A stretch of 64,000 nt of DNA from Caenorhabditis remanei (Eukaryota; Nematoda; Chromadorea; Rhabditida; Rhabditidae), in assembly GCF_010183535.1 (NCBI RefSeq), contig NC_071332.1, positions 18,972,001 through 19,036,000 on the forward strand, in the 5' to 3' direction. Made by a program: the position numbers and the translations under genes. This document shows, piece after piece, positions 29,410 to 40,428 of this stretch (positions within the stretch are counted from its first letter, which is position 1; every line of letters begins with the position of its first letter). Below the pieces are notes generated by a model. It did not search any database, was not told the origin of the DNA, and saw nothing but the letters and a program-made list of their open reading frames with translations.

Positions 29410-31969
29410 AAGAAGAGAGCGAAAAACGAAGTTTACACGTCTCGACTCGTCTCGATCAGTTCTAAAGCGCTGCTTCAACCGATTCACAATTGCGTGTATC
29501 CCCTCAATGCACTGTTCGCTGATTCGTGCTAAAGTCTTGTGGGTTTTGACGAAATCAGCAGTGTGTTCGAGGAGTACGTGCAATTTTGGAGTGACATTGA
29601 GGTGACCGGCGAACTGTTGGAGATGAGTCCAGATGTTGTCCTGAAAGTTAAGAATTAGGGAAATGCGATTAAGTTATTCCTTACAATAGCAATCTCCATA
29701 GACTCAATTTCATCATCGCTCATTTCACGGGACACGCACAGCTTTTGGAACTTTCCCAGGTTTATTAGAAAACCTTTGATGTGAGAGAGTTGGGGAGTTT
29801 GTTCTAATATAGAGCAATACTCTTCAACTGCTGCCTCGTCAAGAAGTTTCAGAGTATGGTTTCCGGAAAAATCTTGTTTGTGTGCTGAAATATCAGCACC
29901 AAGACTTGTCCAGATTTTTTCCAATCTTTTGCGGGTATCTCCGTTTCCTTTCCACACTTCTAGCCTCTTTTCGTACTTATTGCGAACTTGCTCCGATTGC
30001 TCGAAAAGTCTAATTCTTTCTAATTTCAGCATGTCTACAAGTTTCTCGGACGACTCGAGGATCTTCGGTGGAGTGAGGCCAACACAGTCGAAGCATTGGA
30101 CGAAGGACCCCGGTCGCTGAATTTCCTCGACTTCGTCTATTGTCCACGCGCCGGCGCAAACATAATGGTGAGTTTTTTGGCAACCATTACATTTAACTGT
30201 ATTGGCATTGAAAAAAGTAGCACAATCCATAGCAGAGTCTTTGTATACACATAATTTGGAAGCACACTCTCCATCATCCAATCCCGAATCATCGATTTTA
30301 TTAAGAAGAATGTTTTCATAAGATTTGTGAACACATTCCATTGAGTTGAGATGTGTATCACACTCTATGACTCGTTTCTCTGCTCCTTCTACTTCTGCTT
30401 TCCCTTCTTTTTTGAGCTTCATAGAAGATTTGGGTAGAGGGGTGGACTCAGCAGCATCTTGGTCGTCGGCCAGTTGCTTAATGATGTTGAATCCATATGT
30501 TTGAGCTAGGCCCATAACAATATGGAGACTGGAGGGTACAATTCTTTCTAGGGGGACTCGTTTAAATATGAACGAGGAGCATTCTTTTACACTTTTTCTT
30601 GATGTGCCGCTTTTTAAACTGTCCAGGGCGTAACCAATTTCTGTGCGAGGTCTGCAATTTTCTCCTCGCTTATAGTTACTGATTTTTTGTCGCCCCGGAC
30701 TGTAGCAGTACATGCAACTGCACGTAGCAGATGCACCTTGATGTCCTATCATTTCATATATAAACTTCATGTCCCCCACCAGAAATTGCTGAACTGGAAT
30801 TCTGACGATTTCGTCACCAATTTTCACCTCAACATCAACCAATTGATTCAGTTCTTCAATTGCTGACCCCAAATATTCCAGTACTTTCTCGGCTGTTTCC
30901 TCATCATTATAGATTCCAATAGGAAGGAGATTGTTTGCACTGTTAGGGGTGGAAGTGTTGCCGATGGCAATACACAATTTAACTTCATCACCTCCTTTGT
31001 CTCCTAAAAACTAGTTATAGAACAAATACGTAAGTTTTCAGTTACCCAGAATTGCAACCCATATCCCGTCTTTTGTGCTTTCGTCAAATTCCAACTTCTC
31101 ACTATCGAACATTTGTTGAACTCTGTCGTTCACAGCCTGCTGCACATTGTTTAAATAGGCATATGTCACTTTTTTCACAACTCCGTTCCCATTTGACAAT
31201 TCCTTTTGTTTGACAGTGAAAAGCTCTTTGGATCCTACTCTTTCCTCAACTTCTTTAATGCTTCTCAATGAGGGGAAAGGGTCATACATATTGAAATTCT
31301 TCAGCCACTTCTTCAAACCGCAGAGTTGACTTCTGGTGAAATTCAGGTTATGATACATCTGGAATCCCTCGTAAGCCGTGAATTTGAATTTCTGGAGTTG
31401 TTGCTTATCAAGGGAATCACAGACGTGGCGGTAGAAGAATTTTGAGGTTGTCTGACCTAAATAAAAACTGTAACTAAACCGGTTTTGTGTCAGTGAGCAC
31501 CTGCGATCGTTCCCAGAGCTGTAATTCCCTTTCCAACCCTGTCCGACATTACTGTCGCATTTCGAAGGGAGTCATATTCTTTCACGGGAACCGGTTTGTA
31601 TCTCTTTTCTTTGTCTTTTCCGGATTTTTCAACCTTTTCTTTGTAATTCTTCAGATGCATCCGATGCTGAACTACTTCCTTTTTCAATCTCTCAACCTCT
31701 TTCTCACTTAATTTGTACAACTTCTGAAGATTGGATATCTTCTCATCGCTTATAACCTTCTCGGATTGAGCGATCTGAATGATTCACCTTATTTTCCCTT
31801 CAATTTTCTATCTTCAAATTACCCTCAGCTTCATCCTATACTCTTCTCTTTCTTGTACCACCAAATTGATATTGTTCTGATATATCATTTTGGCTTCAGA
31901 CAGATGACGTTCTGCATCGTCTTTTTCTTTGATCAATTTCTGGATAACTTCTCCGATACTTTGCTCCAT
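29380..31969 (-). CDS. Transposase (RNase H-like fold suspected), with PHD-like finger
   Basis: Five exons: 31823-31969 (ATG, MEQSIGEVIQKLIKEKDDAE), 31501-31774, 31046-31456, 29685-31003 and 29380-29640; together exactly 804 codons (803 aa), all GT-AG. The N-terminus is a charged coiled coil (residues about 1-100). A first acidic residue may be in VAILGDKGGDEVKL (about 275-285). The motif VGDMKFIYEMIGHQGASATC with CSCMYC (about 365-390) places a Cys-x2-Cys next to an Asp. A PHD-like cluster follows (KCNGCQKTHHYVC ... VQCFDC, about 540-585). The C-terminal stretch PKLHVLLEHTADF ... SEQCIEGIHAIVNRL offers a candidate last Glu. Catalytic assignments are inference. Confidence 0.75.
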
Positions 31970-32493
31970 CTCAGTTCTGTTGTTAAAAAACTATACTTTC
32001 TAGATCAAATTCGGTTTATAATAATTTCTCTGAAGAAGCTTCTACAGATGTTATAGTCTTCCGTTATCAATAACACGTGCGACATAATTTAGATAATTTA
32101 TTGATATCAATATATTTTTCTGATAAATTTCAATAATCTTCTGATTGTTACAGGCTCGACAACTTCCGCCTCTCTTCTCTTTCGTCTTGACGCTTGGGAC
32201 ACCTCGGGGACGATGGAACGGACACTTCGAATGGATGGAACGGACTCCTACAATTTTTTAGGTCATTTTTCCACCTGAATTGTTTCATTTTTGATCAAGC
32301 TTTTCCCGTAGGGCATGTCTCTCTTTTCAGCACTTCTACAACGCTTCCCGTCGACATTCTCTACTAACTTCATGCTGCCTCAAAATGGACGCTCAACGCC
32401 CATTTATTTCTTCTTTGCTTGTTAATTCAAAAATAAACGATAGCTTTGTAATTAATTATGTAATTTATTAATTTTATTATTACAATCATACAA

Positions 32494-32897
32494 CTAAAAA
32501 TTTAAAATCCCGGCCGCTCTGCGTTGTTCCGCTGCTTCTGCGCTGCTTTCGAAACCCGCTGCTTTCTTTATCATGCGATTGATGAGACCTGAAAAATTAT
32601 TTTTCTTCTTCCATGCCGCTCTACAATAAGAATCTGCGCCTTCCTGCTACTTTCTCACTTACATGCTCTTTCTTCGCTATCCTTGAACTTTCCTTCCCTC
32701 TCAACATCTCGATCGCCCTCATTCCTTGTCGCTGCCCCTCCTTCTTCGAACTTGTTGTTAATGTCCAGTCTCATCGTTGGGAAAGCTGAAAAAATTAATT
32801 TGCCTACGGTTTAAGTAATTTTTACGGAACAATATGATAAAAAATGAACCTTTTTCCTCTTTGTTACGTTCTCCTAGCTCTGCAATTGCCGCTTTGT
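32494..32897 (-). CDS. Possible second transposon gene, minus strand
   Basis: Three consecutive exons with good splice sites stay in one frame: 32850-32897 (KAAIAELGERNKEEK), 32663-32785 (FPTMRLDINNKFEEGG ... KFKDSEERA) and 32494-32588 (CLINRMIKKAAGFESSAEAA ... GILNF, stop). The product is small, charged and helical with no recognised domain. The start codon is not resolved: the first exon begins in mid-codon, so a further upstream exon is needed, or translation starts at the Met in FPTMRL. It is transcribed in the same direction as the transposase and lies between it and the right inverted repeat. Confidence 0.35.
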
Positions 32898-33047
32898 CTG
32901 AAAATATTCATATTTCAACCACCTGAAATATTAATTTTGCTATTTTTGCCAAAATTTATCTTCTTCCGCGTAAAAATTGCTTGCTAAACTTGGAATTGTG
33001 AAAAATCTTCATTTTCGAGTGAAATAATTTAGGAACACGCAGTTTCT

Positions 33048-33088
33048 CAATAGAGCGCGTCTGCATAGGTAAGCTGGGTCTCAACGTG
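33048..33088 (-). repeat. Transposon right terminal inverted repeat
   Basis: Reads caatagagcgcgtctgcata on the plus strand and ends gggtctcaacgtg, the complement of the left end. The target duplication ATTATG follows at 33089-33094. Confidence 0.95.
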
Positions 33089-33239
33089 ATTATGTGTTTA
33101 GGTAATCAAAGGGGTTTTTAATGATTTAAAATTTATGATAATGCAAACTTCAGACATGGAAATCATGAAAAACCCAGTTAAAGGAAGCGAAATATGAAAA
33201 AAGATAAGGAAATAGTAAACATTTTAAAAAGTTATAAAA

Positions 33240-34482
33240 TCATAGCCGCTTAAGGTGAACCATCGTCCCGCTCAAATCCAATTTCCAAAACTTATCAGAA
33301 TTCGCGATTGGAATTTTGAAGATGCATGATCCGGGTCTTGTTTCCATACCATTCCACAATGGTCTCCCTCCACCTCTGATAGCTTTTATCAATTCATCAG
33401 AATCATGGTTTTTAACTGAAAATGATTCAAAAACTGTCGAAGTTTGAAGGATCTGAAATTTCACTTATAAATATGCTAAATGAAAAAGATATTATGACAA
33501 ACATACTCCAATATATCTGATGGTGGTTTCAGCATTAATAAAACGACCATAATTGACAAGTGTCAATCCACGACAATTGAGAAAGCACTCAATCGGAAAG
33601 TTGTCTTCATATTGCACATAAATTTTAAGCATTTTGGCTTCTCGGCATTGAATTATTTGACCCAATCGACTCATTCTTTTTTTTATTTCTTCATCGCTGT
33701 CCCACACGTGAATCTCTATTTCTTTAAGAGTTCCAGGCTTCAGATATGGAAGAATCATAGTATCTTCCGTCCCATTTCGAATATAAAATTCTAGTTTTTC
33801 CACATGTAATTGATGATTTAATGACACGAAAGCTTGATGAAAATGGGGCATTCTCTCTGACTTAACATAGATGTATAGGGATTTCAACCGCAGTTTTGGG
33901 TTACGTAATGAAATTGAGAGATCGCGGATAGCTAGCTCAACACGATCCACATTCTTTACGACTGCAGGGTTACGGTGAGGCTGAATGGAATATCGAAAGA
34001 CCGAGCAGTCCTTGTCTCCTCGATATTGCACTACATCATTTTCGTACTTTATCTCGACGGGACCATCAAAAGTAGAGTCAAAACGAATTTCGTCGATTTT
34101 GTTATACATCGTATCAACGCATGTTTGCAGTCTTGTACACACTTTTCTCACAATTAATCTCTCGATTGGACTCGCTTTCGCAAAGATTGACCAGAGCATC
34201 TCCATAGGCAGTTCCAACAACGCAGGCTGTCTTGGATCCACACTGAAAACGTTTTTGTGAGAATCAGTTTGTTAGAATTACTTACCTCCTATCATAATTC
34301 ACATCTAGTTCTCGGTGAAGAGCTCGATAATACCAAAACTCGTAATCCACATAGTTCATTACATCTTCTCCAAATCTTTTACACAAGTTTTTATAAGCTT
34401 CGAACACTGGCACCTTGCCAAGTGCCTCGTAAGTTATGAATCGACGAAGAGCAATCGGGTTTCTGGCAAGTGTCTCTGCCAT
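33240..34482 (-). CDS. FBXA protein, single HTH - F-box - FTH
   Basis: Three exons: 34286-34482 (HTH, MAETLARNPIALRRFITYEA ... LDVNYDRR), 33507-34242 (LLELPMEMLWSIFAKASPIE, F-box and FTH core uninterrupted, LRNPKLRLKSLYI, PYLKPGTLKEI) and 33240-33452 (FTH end, IPIANSDKFWKLDL). Total exactly 382 codons (381 aa). Unlike the genes to the left it has one HTH, and the F-box is not split by an intron. It is one half of an inverted duplicate; the partner is at 34800-36037. The 3' end lies only ~150 bp from the transposon. Confidence 0.85.
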
Positions 34483-34799
34483 TGAGTACTACAAGTACTG
34501 GAAGTACTGCTCAAGGAGCAGACAGAAACGGAGAGAATATCGATTTGTACTACACACAAGAAGAGGGTGGAGAGTAGAGGAGTTGGAGGAACAAGGCGTC
34601 AACTGTTAGGTAATGTGTACATACATATATTCCCAGCAGTCTATTTGTTCTTTTTCTACTTCCCAGTAACCAATCTTACCCTAGAATGTTCTGGACCTCC
34701 AACAGCACACCCCTTACTTTACATCATCTTCTGGTGTGTAGCACAAATCGATATTCCCCCTGTTTCTGTTGTCTCCTCCACCCTAACGTTCTGTACCCA
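34483..34799. promoter_or_regulatory. Shared bidirectional 5' region of the head-to-head FBXA pair
   Basis: The 317 bp between two divergent start codons are partly palindromic: gaatatcgatttgtactaca on the left mirrors tgtgtagcacaaatcgatat on the right, along with agacagaaac / gtttctgttgtct. So the inverted duplication includes the proximal promoter of each gene. Middle ~130 bp are unique. Confidence 0.6.
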
Positions 34800-36037
34800 A
34801 TGGCTGAAATTCTCGCCAGAAATCCAATTGCTCTCCGGCGGTTCATAGTTTATGAGGTGCTTGGCAAGGTGCCAGTGTTCGAAGCATACAATAACTTTTG
34901 TAAAAGATTTGGAGAGGATGTAATGAACTATGTGGATTATGAGTTTTGGTATTATCGAGCTCTTCATGGAGAACTAGATGTGAATTATGATAAGAGGTAA
35001 GTGATTTTATTAAAATGTTTCTCACATAAACGTTTTCAGTGTGACTCCAAGACAGCCTGCGTTGCTGGAATTGCCTATGGAGATGCTCTGGTCAATCTTC
35101 GAGAAAGCGAGTCCAATCGAGAGGCTTATCGTGAGAAAGGTGTGTACAAGACTGCAAACATGCATTGATACGATGTACAACAAAATCGACGGAATTCGTT
35201 ATAACTCTGCTTATGGTCCCGTCGAAATAAAGTACGAAGAGGAAGTAGTGAGATATCAAGGGAACACTGACTGCTCGGTCTATCGACTTTTCCGTCAGCC
35301 ACTCCATAGACCTGCGGTCGTAAAGAATGTGGATCAAGTTGAGCTAGCTATCCGTGATCTCTCAATTCCATTCCGTAACCCAAACCTTCGATTGAAATCC
35401 CTAGACATCCATGTTGATTTCGATAGAATGCCCCGTTTTCAACAAGTTTTCGAGTCATTGAATCATCAATTACACGTGGAAAAACTAACGTTTCGCACTT
35501 GGAAAAGGATGGAAGAGACTATGATTCTTCCATTTCTGAAGTCTCGGACTCTTAAAAAAATAACGATTTACATGTGGGAGAGCGATGAACCAATGAGAGA
35601 AAAAATGGGTCGATTGGGCCAAATAACTCAATGCCGAGAAGCCGAAATGCTTAAAATCCATGGGAAATATGGAGAAAACTTTCCGATTGATTGCTTTCTC
35701 AATTGCCATGGATTGACACTTTCCGACTACCGTAGTTTTATTAGAGCTGAAACCACTATCAAATTTATTGGGGTATGTTTCATAATTTCTATTTCATTTA
35801 GAATCTTTTAAAGTCTTATTCCAGGTCCTTCAAACTTCGACAGTTTTGGAATCATTTTTAGTTGAGAAAAAAGATTCTGAAGAATTGCTGAAAGCTATCA
35901 GAGATGGAGGCAGACCATTGTGGAATGGTGTGGAAACAAGACTCGGATCTTGCATCTTCAAAATTCCAATCGCGAATTCTGATAAGTTTTGGAAATTGGA
36001 TTTGAGCGGCAAGATGGTTCACCTCGAGCGACAATGA
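34800..36037 (+). CDS. FBXA protein, single HTH - F-box - FTH
   Basis: Mirror copy of the gene at 33240-34482. Exons 34800-34996 (MAEILARNPIALRRFIVYEV), 35040-35772 (LLELPMEMLWSIFEKASPIE, FTH core with FRNPNLRLKSLDI) and 35825-36037 (IPIANSDKFWKLDL); exactly 381 codons (380 aa). The F-box and the FTH end are nearly unchanged between the twins; the central FTH segment (residues about 100-260) carries most differences, for example YVKSERMPHFHQ versus HVDFDRMPRFQQ. Confidence 0.85.
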
Positions 36038-36711
36038 TGTTATATATTTTTTCAGAGTTTCTTTATCACTTTTTGCGTAATTCGTCTCCGTTAATTCTAT
36101 TTTTCATTATTTACAAGTCTGAAATTTGCATTATTATAAATTTTAAATCATCAAATACCTCTTCGATCACCTGAATATATGTACATGGAAGATCTTAGGC
36201 TATAGGGGGACGTGACCGAAATTCAAGAATGCCAACTCACGCGAACAAATTGTCGTAAATTCCTCACTCATAACTTCTAAATTCTAATTATAACCTTTCA
36301 TGGTTCAAATAACAATCTGATATCACCCTTCCACTTGACTGGATCAGAGCTGCCTCTCGTGAATATGAGAATAACAATTTCCTGACTCTTGCCTCACACC
36401 CACGGACACACCCCTTTCCTCTAGCTCCCTGACACCCCTATATATGCCCTCCTTTCTGTGCTTTTTCTTATTTTTCACCCCTTCATCAGCTGCTCGCCCT
36501 TCTGCGTGAGTCCTAAATTGTTTCTAATGTTTCTCAAATAAATAAATGATACCGCTGAAGCAAGGCATTTCACAAACATTCCCAGGGAACCCTCTGAATT
36601 ATTCAGGAACAGATTATTATAAGGACTGTTGGTCTTGCAACAAACGCGTTTACCTCTATTCTACTGTGTAGGCCAGTCATTCTGATCGATTTCGTTCCCC
36701 ACTTTTTCTCC
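36038..36711. other. Intergenic, no feature recognised
   Basis: 3' flank of the preceding gene and 5' flank of the next. AATAAA-like signals near 36539-36547. No exon, repeat pair or RNA gene recognised. Confidence 0.45.
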
Positions 36712-38135
36712 ATGGTTTCCCTCATCCTCAACGACCCAAAATACATTCGAGTCTGTATTTATTACGAAGTCCTTGGCAACATCCCAGTCTGTGAAGCATA
36801 TAAGAATTTGTGTAAGAGAGTTGGAAATATTGATTATGTGGAGTTTGAATTCTGGTACATGCGTTTCGTAAGAGGAGAAATTGATTTGGATTATGATAGG
36901 AGGTAAGTGTGCGTCTTTTTTCTTTAAAATTTCAGAAATTTCAGTCTTGAACCAGCTACCCGTGGACTTTTAAACATGCCTTCCGACATCATGCTGAAAA
37001 TAATCAATAGTCTGACTGCGATGGAGCGACTTGTCTTCCGAAAGACATCCCGTGACATCCTGTCAATTGTTGACACCTGTAAATTAAACTTCAACGACAT
37101 CATGGTACTGTTTCGTAAAGATAAAGCTACTCTGAATCTATACGACTCCAATGAGAGACAATATTTCCAATTCCGTGGAGCAACTTGTTCGAATACAAAG
37201 ATTGAAGAGAGATCCTGTGAAATATCTAATAGATTCGTAGAGAAAACCATGAGGAATGCGAATCCAGTGGACTTGGCGATGAGTACTTTGATGGTGATTT
37301 TGAAGAATACAAAAGTCGAGTTGGAGGATCTAAAGATTAAAAACGATTCGAATCGATTTGACGAGTTGGAAGAAATGTTGAATGGGCTAACACATCGACT
37401 TCGTGTCAAAAACTTTACAATTTTAACGCAGTATTCAAAGGAGGAGATGATGGTGTTACCGTATTTGAAGCCAGGAACACTTGAATGTCTTTCTATAGAG
37501 ATGTTAGATCATCATGTTGAATTGTCAGTGGATAAAAGAATTGAGAGAATGAATAAATTGGTGGCGATGGATCAATGGAAAATGGCAAAGTATAGAAATA
37601 TTAGTACAATGAAGCCAGTTGGGTTTCCGATTAGAAGTCTACTCGACTGTGAGTGGTTTAATCTGAAACTGGACTGTAAAGAATGTGATGCAAACACTGT
37701 TGTGGAGATTTTGAAGGTTTGTAGTTTGTAGTCTTCCACATAATATAATCTAGTCTTTGTCTATTTCAGCCCCTTTTCACATCGACTGTTCTCCAGAAAT
37801 TCCAGCTCTCTACACAGTTCCATATGAATCCAGAAGAAATATTCAGAAAACTGGGACTAAAACAAAGGGATAGTGGAAATGATAAAAGTATCCGCTATAT
37901 TTCAATCCCGAATTCTGGAGATTATTACGAGTTCAGTGTTGATTTATTCGTTTCGAAGCTTTCCGTTTGTATTCTCAGAAGAACAGCGAGAGATGGAGAT
38001 AGGATGCAGGAGATTGGAGAAGAGGAGGAGGAATCGGAGGTTGAAAATGAATCGGAGAGTGAATCGGAAAGAGAGAATGAGGAAGAAGAGGCAACAGCGG
38101 TTACAGGAGGTGATGATACTGAGAATGAAGATTGA
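36712..38135 (+). CDS. FBXA protein with acidic C-terminal tail
   Basis: Three exons: 36712-36902 (HTH, VCIYYEVLGNIPVCEAYKNL ... DLDYDRR), 36945-37716 (F-box MPSDIMLKIINSLTAMERLV, FTH core with ILKNTKVELEDLKI and PYLKPGTLECL) and 37770-38135 (FTH end IPNSGDYYEFS, then the tail). Exactly 443 codons (442 aa). After the usual FTH end, about 45 residues of mostly Glu, Ser, Asn and Asp follow (EEEEESEVENESESESEREN). The tail is in the same exon and frame and no other gene in the window has it. It could be a disordered interaction or stability element, or a former 3' UTR captured by loss of a stop codon. Confidence 0.85.
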
Positions 38136-38466
38136 TTATTTTGAAATTATGTTTATTGGAACTTGAAAATATAAATGAAAGTATTATTACATGAATATCT
38201 AAAGAAATGGTTTGTAAAAGTTTGTCATTTCCAATTTTCACAGGGTACATAGCTGAAACTGACGGCAGTAAGACAAAGTTAATTAGTTGTATTGAAGGTA
38301 TAACTACTCCTTGATCATTAAAATCTATTATATGGCACCAGTGGACCTTGAAAAATTCCGCAATTCCGACTTCCGTGTGTCGAATTGAGCTGTCGTCAGT
38401 ACAAACATGTTGTCAACTGTAAATATGGGAGTTTGGTTTACATACCCAATAAAAATTGAAAATAGG

Positions 38467-38722
38467 TACAGTACCGTGCAGTAAGATATACAATTTGGCC
38501 TGTTTCAGTTGAAAATGATAAACTTGGAGAGGGTGACCGGTATCACTGATTGCCCGACTAAGTAAATTAAGTATAAACCATACAGAACAAAAGTAGAGCT
38601 TCATTTTCGTAATCGTATGGTTAATACATAATTTACATTGTGGGACAATCAGTGATACCGTAACACCCTCTCAAAGTTTGTCATTTTCAACTGAAACAGG
38701 TCAAATAGGACGCGGTACTGTA
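38467..38722. repeat. 256-bp inverted-repeat element
   Basis: tacagtaccgtgcagtaaga and ctgtttcagttgaaaatgat at the left are mirrored by gtcattttcaactgaaacag and gcggtactgta at the right, with gagggtg..ccggtatcact / caatcagtgataccg at the inner ends. Arms are ~95 bp with small indels, spacer ~80 bp. Probable MITE. The rest of 38136-39087 holds no gene that I can see. Confidence 0.75.
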
Positions 38723-39087
38723 TCTGAGTGGCGTCATACTAGAATTTTTGAAAAACATATTCCAATTGTTTTATTGGATTACAAGACATACATGAAATAT
38801 AAATATATAAAACGCTTTTTCAAAAGTTTTTTCAGTAAACTCGAGTGGTGTAGCCGGGAGAAAACGCGCCGAAGGCGCGTCAGCCTAAGCTGGTAAAATG
38901 TAATTAAAACCGTGACACTACAAAAACTGATCAGTTCAAAATGTTTACTATAAAAACGTGCACGTAAACTTTCCAATTTTTTGTTCCCATTTTTTCTATG
39001 AAAGGTCATCTTGATAAGAACCCCTTATAAGGGACACACGGCCACAACAAAATCAATTCAAACCGATTCCACTCTCCTCCACTCAAG

Positions 39088-39980
39088 ATGACAACCAAAT
39101 CTATCTTGCTCTGTGCGAGTTTACTGGGAATCGCTTTTCTCGTCGTATCGGCTGATGACTCTGAAGAAATCAGAACGCTCACGCAGTTACCGAAAGAAGA
39201 GTGCGATAATTTTGTGAAGAATCTCAATGACAAAAAACGTGAAATGATCAAAGAATTGAATCTTGCTGATGGCTATGAATTGGTGAGTTGGAACTCATGA
39301 GAACATGACTACCTATTTCATTGAAATATCACAAATTTCAGGCGTGGGATCCGGAAATCGTTAAAAAGATTAGCGAGGAGTTGGCAATAAGCGATGTTAT
39401 CTTTAACAGCAAAAGTGGAAGCTGGTTTTTAGCAGATACTTTTGACAAGTTAATTCAAGTATCCGCCAAGGAGTTGGCAAGTTGGGATTATGTTGATCCG
39501 TCGTCGATGAACAACATTGAAAGCCTTTTATCTCCAATTCATAGAAAAATTGGTTGCGTGGGATTGACAACAAACAACTATAGAATTTATTGTTTCCTAA
39601 CACCAGGGTTAGTATTGCTCATATTTTTTCTTATATGAAATAATTATTGTTTTTAGGTATCTCATAAAAGATCCCGCGGGTGGTATGCACCATACTTATG
39701 TCCAAAGTTACAAAGGAGTTCCCGGTACAAAATGTGCCGATGGTTACGCAAATCATGATGGATTGTGTGCACTGATTGGTTCGTTCACTACGGAGAAACC
39801 ATTGTAAGCACTGGATAACAATTCGAATTGATTGAACCTTGTAAATTTCCTAATATTTTCAGCACTAAACCTCCTGGAATTGATGTGACCGATGCGACCG
39901 ATGTGACCTCTGGATCGTCTTCTACTTGTTTCCGCATCGGATTTTTGCTCTTCGTCGTTTCCTACTACTCGTCGTACTGA
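39088..39980 (+). CDS. Secreted CAP/SCP-like protein, divergent
   Basis: Four exons (39088-39282, 39342-39607, 39657-39803, 39863-39980), exactly 242 codons (241 aa). Residues 1-22 (MTTKSILLCASLLGIAFLVV) are a clear signal peptide. The segment SLLSPIHRKIGCV ... YRIYCFLTPG resembles the CAP-domain region with the conserved Gly-Cys and the following Tyr-x-Cys strand, and GTKCADGYANHDGLCAL is a small cysteine loop seen at the end of nematode CAP-like proteins; the histidines and glutamates of classical CAP sites are not evident. The C-terminus (FRIGFLLFVVSYYSSY) is hydrophobic and could be a membrane or GPI signal after a Thr/Ser-rich linker. It is the only clearly non-adaptor host gene here. 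Family assignment is by eye. Confidence 0.6.
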
Positions 39981-40428
39981 TCACCTGAATTTTTTCGATT
40001 TAAGAATAAATATTTGTCTATAACTCAATTTTTTGAAAATTTTCTTCCGACTTCCGCCTTCATAGCAAAACGTTACACTTCCGACTTCCGTTTTGAAAAA
40101 TTACTCCCGCACAGCTCTGGCCCAGACCAGAATTAAATGGAATTCCGACTTCCGATTTTTGAATAATAATTTTTTTTATTTGGTCTTTTTTATACTTACC
40201 GGATATGACATACCCACTCAAGTGGTAGATCAAATACAAAAAACACTCATTGAGGTCTCTAATTTGCATTTCTAGACCTGCAACTATTCGGGTTAGCAGT
40301 TTAGGTCAAACCTTTTTGACCTTCATTTTCTTCATTTCCTCTCATTTTCGATCGATCATTTCTCTTTCCATTTTCTCTTTATGCCCGTCCCAACCTCCAG
40401 TCATTTCCAGGTCCCACCTCATCATATA
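39981..40428. other. Intergenic with dispersed repeats
   Basis: AATAAA polyadenylation signal near 40002-40008 for the secreted-protein gene. 40045-40170 contains repeated ttccgacttccg units and a gcacagctctggcccagacc piece. A TTTCCAG acceptor at 40408-40414 lies just before the next start codon. Confidence 0.5.

Larger units (their letters stand above)
28880..33088 (-). mobile_element. Complete DNA transposon, 4.2 kb
   Basis: Bounded by 41-bp terminal inverted repeats with a single mismatch (28880-28920 and 33048-33088; outer end cacgttgagacc) and flanked by the direct repeat ATTATG (28874-28879 and 33089-33094). It encodes an 803-codon multi-exon transposase on the minus strand plus two possible small genes. 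Intact repeats, a recognisable target duplication and an open transposase imply a recent insertion. CAC/GTG termini together with a zinc-binding motif next to the second acidic residue recall Transib and CACTA/Mirage/Chapaev-type elements, but the 6-bp duplication is not typical of the families I know, so the superfamily is left open. Confidence 0.92.

Noticed and set aside
40381..40428. Upstream ATG for the FBXA gene at 40429
   Set aside because: The 16 extra residues match no relative and a TTTCCAG acceptor lies between the two ATGs, so the downstream ATG is preferred.
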